A DNA stretch of 36,543 bases, taken from positions 1 to 36,543 of the forward strand of contig JAGNEJ010000049.1 in NCBI GenBank assembly GCA_018003315.1. Direction: 5' to 3'. The stretch's first letter is position 1. Each line of letters starts with the position of its first letter. The notes under the pieces were generated by a model. The model made no database searches. It was not told where the DNA came from and saw nothing but the letters and a program-made list of their open reading frames with translations. This document shows, in pieces, positions 31,290-36,543 of the stretch. The position numbers were made by a program, and so were the translations under genes. The stretch is from Verrucomicrobiales bacterium (GTDB lineage Bacteria; Verrucomicrobiota; Verrucomicrobiia; Verrucomicrobiales; V1-33).

Positions 31290-32168
31290 TCAGTGCGCGG
31301 CGGGATGTTCCTCTTCGGCAGCGCCGGTGACCTCCAGGTAGAGGTGTTCCAGCGTGGTGCGGGAGTTTCCCGCATGCACCAGGCTGGCCCGCGCATCCTG
31401 CGCCACCAACAGGCGGATTTTTTCCAGCAGATCGGGCGTGGCGCCCTGGAGCACAATTTCCTGCCGGTCCTGCAGGGCGATGAGTTCCTCCAGCGGCCCC
31501 TGCCGAACCATGCGGCCCCGGCTCATGATGCCGATGCGGTCGCACACTTCCTGCACCTGCTCCAGCAGATGGCTGGTGAGAATGACCGTGATGCCGCGGG
31601 CTTTCAGTTCCAGAATGAGATCGCGGATGGTGCGGCTGCCCGCGGGATCGACTCCCGCCGTGGGTTCGTCCAGCACCACCATGCGTGGATTCTGCACCAG
31701 AGCCTGCGCCAGCCCGATCCGCTGCAGCATCCCCTTGGAATAGCTTCCGACGGCCCGCGAGGCCGCCGGTTCCAGCCGGACCAGACGCAGGAGTTCCGCG
31801 GTGCGTTCCCGCAGCGCCCGACATCCCAGACCGCAAAGTTTCCCATAAAACTGCAGCGTCTCCAGGCCGCTCAGATGCTTGTAGAAATACGGGTTTTCCG
31901 GGAGATAGCCGACCGCGTCGCGGCTGCCGGTTTTCAGGCTGTCCTGACCAAAAATCTCCGCTGTTCCGCTGGTGGCGCGCAACAGTCCCAGCAGCACCTT
32001 GAGCGTGGTGCTTTTGCCGGATCCGTTCGGCCCGATGAGGCCGTAAACCTCCCCGGGAGCAATGGTGAAGGAGACATCGTCCACGGCCCGCACCTCCCGT
32101 TTTCGCAGGGTGGGAAGCCGGAACACCTTGACCAGATGTTCGATGCGGACAGCAGGGACGGCAGCCAT
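31290..32168 (-). CDS. ABC transporter ATP-binding protein (ABC-2 exporter type)
   Basis: A 292-residue cytosolic ATPase. Walker A is GPNGSGKST (near residue 48), the signature is YSKGMLQRIGLAQAL, in the SKGM form usual for ABC-2 exporters, Walker B is RMVVLDEPTAGVDP and the switch is LTSHLLEQVQEVCD. A ~70-residue C-terminal extension follows (GPLEELIALQDRQEIVLQG...), as in CcmA/NatA-type ATPases. ATG 32168 is chosen over an upstream TTG at 32219, which adds a Lys-rich stretch. It lies 56 nt after the glycosyltransferase-like gene on the same strand and is followed by its permease with one base between. Confidence 0.93.
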   Translation of the reverse strand: MAAVPAVRIEHLVKVFRLPTLRKREVRAVDDVSFTIAPGEVYGLIGPNGSGKSTTLKVLLGLLRATSGTAEIFGQDSLKTGSRDAVGYLPENPYFYKHLSGLETLQFYGKLCGLGCRALRERTAELLRLVRLEPAASRAVGSYSKGMLQRIGLAQALVQNPRMVVLDEPTAGVDPAGSRTIRDLILELKARGITVILTSHLLEQVQEVCDRIGIMSRGRMVRQGPLEELIALQDRQEIVLQGATPDLLEKIRLLVAQDARASLVHAGNSRTTLEHLYLEVTGAAEEEHPAAH

Positions 32169-32224
32169 GAGGGGGAAGGAGGATGGAATTTTCTTACGCG
32201 CAGCACGGCAGGCCGTCAACCTGG

Positions 32225-33781
32225 CTAGATGACATCCGGATCAAACCAGACGCCGTTGCCCCAGTCGTGCCGGAGCATGGTCAGCCGCCAGACAATGGAG
32301 CAGAAAATGAGGACGTGGATGCCGCGGTAAACCAGCCGAAACCAGCGGCCATCCCCGCCGCGCCGGTCCGCCCATTTTTGCAGGTATTCCGCACCCCAGA
32401 GCAGGCTGAGCACCAGCGGCGCATACAGTCCCAGCAGGAAGCGCTCCCCGCGACCCACCGGATGGTACCAGCCGTAGGCCAGGCAGTAGGCGGCAAAGGT
32501 TCCGATGACAAAAATGGCGGCGGAGCCGGCTTCTGGATGCAGCGCGGGGCCAGTCTGAAACCACGCCGGTCCGCGCGTCCGGGCATACACTGCCGCCAGC
32601 CCCAGCATGACCACCAGCCCGCCCAGATAAACCCCGCGCAGGTCCAGAATGCGCTTCCATCCGTCACGCGGTTTTTTGAATTCCGGTTTCGGTGCCAGAA
32701 ACTGGTCCAGCTTGGCATGGGTGCCATCGGTCAGGCGATGCCACCACTGCGGCCATGGGTGGGCTTTGAAGTAGTTGCGGGCATTGGGAATTTCCTCCGG
32801 AGGCACCGCCTGCAGCTCTTTGGCCGTCGGGTGCTGCTGCATCCACTTGTAGCCGGTGGTGTCGAAGTCATCCATCCACATCCAGTAACGCGGGAAATTG
32901 TGGAAGGCGCTGCCGAAACGCTCCCGGTTGTAGCCCAGCGTCGGTCCGATGACCAGCAGGTAGGCAAACAGAAACGCCAGCACCCCGATGAAATGGTTGC
33001 GGCAACTCCACGCTGAGGGATCGCCCCGGTGCAGGCATCCCCTGACAAACCGCCAGCTGCTGACTCCAAACCATCCCAGAATCAGCGGCTCGATCGACGT
33101 TTTGCTCAAGTAGGCCAGCCCGCAGAGCAGTCCGAAAAGCGCGTGCCGCCACACCGCATTGCGCTTCAGCAGGGCGATGGCACAAAGCCACGCCAGCAGG
33201 AACAGAATGAAAAACAACGGCTCCGGTTGGAAATAAACCGCTCGCGGCAGAAACGCTCCGAATCCGGCGAGGAGCAGGAAATTGGCGGTGCCCAGCACGC
33301 TGAAATGCCGCGCCGTCCACAAGCCGAGCAGCAGCAGAAAGCCCAGGGTCAGCCTGACATTGAACCATTTTCCGCGCTGAAAAAAAGCCAGGTCCTGCGG
33401 CGTGTCGGTGGCAAAGCTTGCCTCGTCAATGCTGTCCTCCGGTGCGGCAAGCCGAGCCGCCACCCACGGCCACAATGGGGCCACCACGCCATCGGTGGCA
33501 TGGGGCATCCAGTCGGTCAGCCGCTGCATCACCCCGCGATTGTCAGATCCTTCCAGCAAATCCCGCGCCACCAAGGCGCGGCGCATGTTGTGCTTTTGGT
33601 CCTGACGTTGCGGCTCCAGGTTGGTGGTGGAAATGAGCTTCCCCGCAAACGCCAGGTAGGCCCACGCGAACGCCCCCAGAAAAACGGCCACCGCCAGCCA
33701 GTGATACGGTCCGGACCGCGCCCTCAGAAGGGCAGCCCCCTCCGGACCGTCTGCAGATGCTCTATGAAACCAGGGACCCAT
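32225..33781 (-). CDS. Multispanning membrane protein, GT39/ArnT-like glycosyltransferase
   Basis: A 518-residue inner-membrane protein with some ten to twelve hydrophobic helices (GPYHWLAVAVFLGAFAWAYLAF first). An extramembrane stretch between helices 1 and 2 is rich in charged residues (NLEPQRQDQKHNMRRALVARDLLEG) and WMPHATDGVVAPLWPW, a layout typical of GT-C lipid-linked-sugar transferases of the GT39/GT83 group. The central periplasmic loop (WMWMDDFDTTGYKWMQQHPT) and the Arg/Trp-rich last third also fit. The catalytic Asp-Glu of the first loop cannot be assigned with confidence, so the activity and the sugar are inferred. It could head an envelope glycan operon with the downstream ABC genes, 56 nt away. 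Divergent from the AGE epimerase. Confidence 0.65.
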   Translation of the reverse strand: MGPWFHRASADGPEGAALLRARSGPYHWLAVAVFLGAFAWAYLAFAGKLISTTNLEPQRQDQKHNMRRALVARDLLEGSDNRGVMQRLTDWMPHATDGVVAPLWPWVAARLAAPEDSIDEASFATDTPQDLAFFQRGKWFNVRLTLGFLLLLGLWTARHFSVLGTANFLLLAGFGAFLPRAVYFQPEPLFFILFLLAWLCAIALLKRNAVWRHALFGLLCGLAYLSKTSIEPLILGWFGVSSWRFVRGCLHRGDPSAWSCRNHFIGVLAFLFAYLLVIGPTLGYNRERFGSAFHNFPRYWMWMDDFDTTGYKWMQQHPTAKELQAVPPEEIPNARNYFKAHPWPQWWHRLTDGTHAKLDQFLAPKPEFKKPRDGWKRILDLRGVYLGGLVVMLGLAAVYARTRGPAWFQTGPALHPEAGSAAIFVIGTFAAYCLAYGWYHPVGRGERFLLGLYAPLVLSLLWGAEYLQKWADRRGGDGRWFRLVYRGIHVLIFCSIVWRLTMLRHDWGNGVWFDPDVI

Positions 33782-34000
33782 GATTTTCCCGCCATGCAAG
33801 CACGCATTGCATCGTGTGGGAACCCCTTTTTCATCCTGCCTCCGTTGCGGAATGGTTTCTCAAATTGCCCGCCAACGACGGAGAGATCTGACAATTTGGA
33901 AAACACGCCCCATTTCGATTGGCCTTGGCGTGTCACAGGCCATGCTTGAAATTCACCGCCAGGCGGGCTTGGATTTCCCCTGCCATCACGACCCGATACG
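33782..34000. promoter_or_regulatory. Divergent control region with interleaved inverted repeats
   Basis: This 219-nt gap between the glycosyltransferase-like and AGE genes has no convincing gene. It contains CTCCGT (33840-33845) with ACGGAG (33878-33883), and CAAATTG (33861-33867) with CAATTTG (33892-33898). The four arms alternate, the arrangement of an H-type pseudoknot in RNA, or of two overlapping operators in DNA. Arms of 6 and 7 bp in 219 nt can arise by chance. Confidence 0.3.
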
Positions 34001-35191
34001 ATGACCACCGACCTCACCAATCCCAAATGCCGCACGCACCTTGCCGCGCTCTATCGCAGCACGCTGCTCGACAACGTGATCCCCTTCTGGCTGCGCCACG
34101 GACTCGATCGCGAGCATGGCGGCATGATCACCGCACTCGACCGCGATGGCTCGCGCCTCGACACGGACAAGAGCGTCTGGTTCCAAGGCCGCGCCGGCTG
34201 GATGTTCGGCACGCTCTACAACACCATGGAGCAACGGCCTGAGTGGCTCGAAGCCGCGCGGTCCTGCGTCGAGTTTTCGCGCAGGCACTGCCACTCGCCG
34301 GAAGGCAAAATGTGGTTCACGGTTACCCGCGAGGGCGCACCGCTGCGCATGAGGCGCTATGTTTTCAGCGAAAGCTTCGCCGCCATCAGCTACGCCGCCT
34401 TTGCCAAAGCCACCGGCGAACAGCGCGCCGCCGACGATGCGATAAAGGCCTGGGAAACCTACCTGCATTTCAGTTTCACGCCGGGAGCAATGCTGCCGAA
34501 ATTCGAGCCCACACGTCCCATGAAAGGCATCGGCGCGCTCATGATCGGCATTGTGACCGCGCAGGAACTGCGGACGAACCTCGGCGACATCGCCGTCTCT
34601 GGAAAAACCTGCACCGGGTGGATCACCGCATTCATCAGCGAGATCGAACGCGACTTTCTCAAACCCGGACACCGGGCACTCATGGAAGTCGTCGCACCGG
34701 ATGGTGATGTTATTGACCATATAGACGGGAGAATGCTGAACCCCGGCCATGCCATTGAATGCGCCTGGTTCATCATGCACGAAGGCCGCCACCGCAGCGA
34801 CCAGCGCCTCATCGCCCTCGGCGCACAAATCCTCGACTGGATGTGGGCGCGCGGCTGGGACGAGGAAAACGGTGGACTGCTCTACTTCACCGACCTCCAC
34901 GGCAAACCCGTGCAGGAATACTGGCAGAACATGAAATTCTGGTGGCCGCACTGCGAAGCCCTCATTGCCACGCTGCTCGCCTGGAAACTCACCGGCGACG
35001 AGCGCTACGTCTCCCTGCACGCCATGGCGCACGACTGGAGCTTCGCCCACTTCACCGACGCCGTGCATGGCGAGTGGTTCGGCTACCTCAATTACGACGG
35101 CACCGTCGCCCAACCCGCCAAAGGCAACCTGTTCAAAGGCCCCTTCCACTTGCCGCGGGCACTGTGGTATTGTGCGCGGGAACTTTCCTGA
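34001..35191 (+). CDS. AGE-family sugar epimerase/isomerase (N-acylglucosamine 2-epimerase-like)
   Basis: A 396-residue cytosolic (alpha/alpha)6-barrel enzyme. WFQGRAGWMFGTLYN at ~60-74 is the family's conserved Trp/Arg block. NPGHAIECAWF (His 250), FWWPHCEAL (~His 317) and GPFHLPRALWY (His 383) contain the histidines that in characterised AGE enzymes act in C2 proton transfer (His 239 and His 372 in the Anabaena enzyme). The family interconverts N-acetylglucosamine and N-acetylmannosamine, and other members act on cellobiose, mannose or sulfoquinovose, so substrate is open. No nan genes adjoin. Length and both histidines indicate a working enzyme. It stands divergent from the glycosyltransferase-like gene and convergent with glpQ. 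Confidence 0.92.
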   Translation: MTTDLTNPKCRTHLAALYRSTLLDNVIPFWLRHGLDREHGGMITALDRDGSRLDTDKSVWFQGRAGWMFGTLYNTMEQRPEWLEAARSCVEFSRRHCHSPEGKMWFTVTREGAPLRMRRYVFSESFAAISYAAFAKATGEQRAADDAIKAWETYLHFSFTPGAMLPKFEPTRPMKGIGALMIGIVTAQELRTNLGDIAVSGKTCTGWITAFISEIERDFLKPGHRALMEVVAPDGDVIDHIDGRMLNPGHAIECAWFIMHEGRHRSDQRLIALGAQILDWMWARGWDEENGGLLYFTDLHGKPVQEYWQNMKFWWPHCEALIATLLAWKLTGDERYVSLHAMAHDWSFAHFTDAVHGEWFGYLNYDGTVAQPAKGNLFKGPFHLPRALWYCARELS

Positions 35192-35260
35192 TGCCGCCGC
35201 GACCAGCCCCGCCGCTTGTGCAGCTGCGCGCGTTCAGCAACCGGGGGAATCTGGGATCAG

Positions 35261-36292
35261 TCAGCGTGCCTCAGTCGCCCGCCGCAGCGTCTTCACAAAC
35301 GCCGCGGTTCGGTCCGGAAAATCGCTGAAGACACCGTCGATTCCAGCTTCGACAAAAAGGATGCGGTGCAGTTCTTCGACTGAGGTGACGGTCTTCGGCA
35401 GTTCATCCACGCGCACCGTGTAGGGGTGCACCACGAGATGATGTGCCTGCGCATCTTTCACCAGCGAAGTCACCCGGCGATCCGCGACACTTTTTCCGCT
35501 GATGATGCTGGCGATCGCCGGACCGATGCCGTCCGCCACAAGGGCAAGTTCCTTGAGACCGGCGGGACTGCGGAGAAAGGCCATGTTGGTCCCCGCGTCG
35601 CCTTTGGCACCAGTGCTCAGCAACTGCAAAAGACGGCCCTGCCAGCCGAGTTCCCTGCGGATGCGCTTCACCTCGTCATACTCGAAACACTGCACCCAGC
35701 ACGCGTCGGCCTTGGTGCGGTAGCCGTGGCGCTGGAGGATCGGAATGACAATGCGGCTGATGTCGCGGCCCTGCTGCCGGTGCCAGGCCGGCATTTTGAT
35801 CTCTGGATAGACGCCCACCGTGCGCCCGGTGCTTTTGTTGAGTCCGGCGATGAACTCCAGTTCCTCCTCCAGCGTGTGCAGGTGGAAATACGGCTTGCTG
35901 CCCGCCGGGAAGCGCCCAGGCAGCGCCGCTTGGCCGGTCTTCAAACTGATGCGTTCGGTGACCTGAAGCTGCTTCAGCTCGGCCACGGTGAAATCAATCG
36001 CGTAGAAACGTCCGTCGGTGCGCTTGCGCCCGGGAAAGCGCGCGGCCGCGTCAGTCACCGTGTCGATGTGAATGTCGTGCAGCACCACCGGCACGTCATC
36101 CCTGGAGAGCACCACATCCTGTTCCAGAAAATCTGCGCCCATGCCAAGGGCCAGCGCCTTGGCTTCCAGCGTATGCTCAGGCAGGTAACCGCTCGCACCG
36201 CGGTGGGCGATCACGGGAGGCGGCGCATCCCCGGCAGTGGCGATGAACGGTGTCATACCTAACAAAGCGGCGAGAAGCTGGCGAATGGTCAT
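35261..36292 (-). CDS. glpQ: Glycerophosphodiester phosphodiesterase, periplasmic
   Basis: A 343-residue enzyme that splits glycerophosphodiesters into glycerol-3-phosphate and an alcohol. Signal peptide at 1-20 (MTIRQLLAALLGMTPFIATA). The catalytic motif is HRGASGYLPEHT (His 30), with Glu 57 and Asp 59 in ADFLEQDVVLS as calcium ligands and His 72 in LHD. GVYPEIK and VQCFEYDEVKRI match the later GDPD/TIM-barrel motifs of E. coli GlpQ. ATG 36292 overlaps the stop of the transporter gene (ATGA), so translation is coupled. The pairing with glpT in this order matches the E. coli glpTQ operon: the enzyme makes glycerol-3-phosphate outside the cytoplasm for GlpT to import. The reading frame runs further upstream but overlaps glpT. 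Confidence 0.95.
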   Translation of the reverse strand: MTIRQLLAALLGMTPFIATAGDAPPPVIAHRGASGYLPEHTLEAKALALGMGADFLEQDVVLSRDDVPVVLHDIHIDTVTDAAARFPGRKRTDGRFYAIDFTVAELKQLQVTERISLKTGQAALPGRFPAGSKPYFHLHTLEEELEFIAGLNKSTGRTVGVYPEIKMPAWHRQQGRDISRIVIPILQRHGYRTKADACWVQCFEYDEVKRIRRELGWQGRLLQLLSTGAKGDAGTNMAFLRSPAGLKELALVADGIGPAIASIISGKSVADRRVTSLVKDAQAHHLVVHPYTVRVDELPKTVTSVEELHRILFVEAGIDGVFSDFPDRTAAFVKTLRRATEAR

Positions 36293-36543
36293 GAGTTTTT
36301 CAGTCTGGAGTGGCTTTCCGCCCGGTGGCCGAGCGTCAGTGCGCTGAACAGGATCGTCAACAGGCAGCAGGCGATCATGGTGATGAAAACGCCGTCCCAA
36401 CTCCACCGGTCCGCAATCCACCCGACGCCCGTTCCGGCAATGGCTGATCCAAATACATAACCGAAAAACCCGGTGAAACCCGCGGCCGTACCTGCGGCCT
36501 TTTTCGGCACCAAATCAAGTGCGTGCAGTCCGATGATCATGAT
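36289..36543 (-). CDS. glpT: Glycerol-3-phosphate transporter (GlpT, OPA/MFS family), C-terminal fragment
   Basis: The last ~84 codons of a transporter whose start lies beyond the right edge. IIGLHALDLVPKKAAGTAAGFTGFFGYVFGS closely follows the C-terminal part of E. coli GlpT (IGLHALELAPKKAAGTAAG), covering its last two or three membrane helices. The frame is open to the window edge. GlpT exchanges glycerol-3-phosphate for phosphate across the inner membrane. The TGA overlaps the glpQ start codon by 4 nt. UhpT/other OPA antiporters share the motif, but the glpQ neighbour favours GlpT. Confidence 0.9.
   Translation of the reverse strand: MMIIGLHALDLVPKKAAGTAAGFTGFFGYVFGSAIAGTGVGWIADRWSWDGVFITMIACCLLTILFSALTLGHRAESHSRLKNS

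Overview
The window is GC-rich, densely coded bacterial chromosome with genes on both strands. It holds no rRNA, tRNA, CRISPR array or insertion sequence that I can see. Gene content suggests a Gram-negative heterotroph of the PVC group, most likely Verrucomicrobiota: a large secreted zinc metalloprotease with a metzincin-type site, an M1 aminopeptidase fused to HEAT repeats, a secreted sulfatase, an RND efflux pump, an OmpA-like protein, an ECF sigma module and many proteins of unknown function. This assignment is inferred from family resemblance and was not tested by a search. Nearly all start codons lack a visible Shine-Dalgarno sequence and most have a C at position -1.

Left part (1-5.6 kb): the 3' end of gcvP is followed at once by an MTH1-like NUDIX hydrolase and bioD. 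Then come a small membrane-anchored unknown, an OmpA-like coiled-coil protein, an A-type Fe-S carrier, NAD kinase and a TIM-barrel sugar isomerase. Next (5.8-10.8 kb) is a TetR - membrane fusion protein - RND pump operon on the minus strand. A near-perfect 18-bp palindrome overlaps the predicted -35 element of the tetR promoter. No outer-membrane channel gene is present.

Middle (10.9-17.6 kb, minus strand): a DUF420 membrane protein, a fused 2-oxoacid:ferredoxin oxidoreductase gamma/alpha subunit with no beta-subunit neighbour, a 697-residue P-loop ATPase I cannot assign, an AT-rich leader, a HemW/HemN-like radical SAM protein, and a SugE/Gdx-type SMR exporter broken by one frameshift.

Centre-right (17.8-29.5 kb): a small secreted unknown, the M1-HEAT peptidase overlapping a sulfatase, and a convergent secreted metalloprotease. 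That protease is divergent from an ECF sigma factor followed by two small membrane proteins, one of them Spy/CpxP-like. hisS and an MtfA-like peptidase follow. This looks like an envelope and secreted-hydrolase region under possible ECF control.

Right end (29.5-36.5 kb): a minus-strand run of a GT39-like membrane glycosyltransferase, an ABC ATPase, an ABC-2 permease and a periplasmic repeat protein. Then come an AGE-family sugar epimerase and a glpT-glpQ pair (glycerophosphodiester phosphodiesterase and glycerol-3-phosphate transporter), with glpT cut by the window edge.

The strongest candidates for something undescribed are the orphan ATPase and the ECF/membrane-protein/metalloprotease module. 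No complete new system is proven by the sequence alone.
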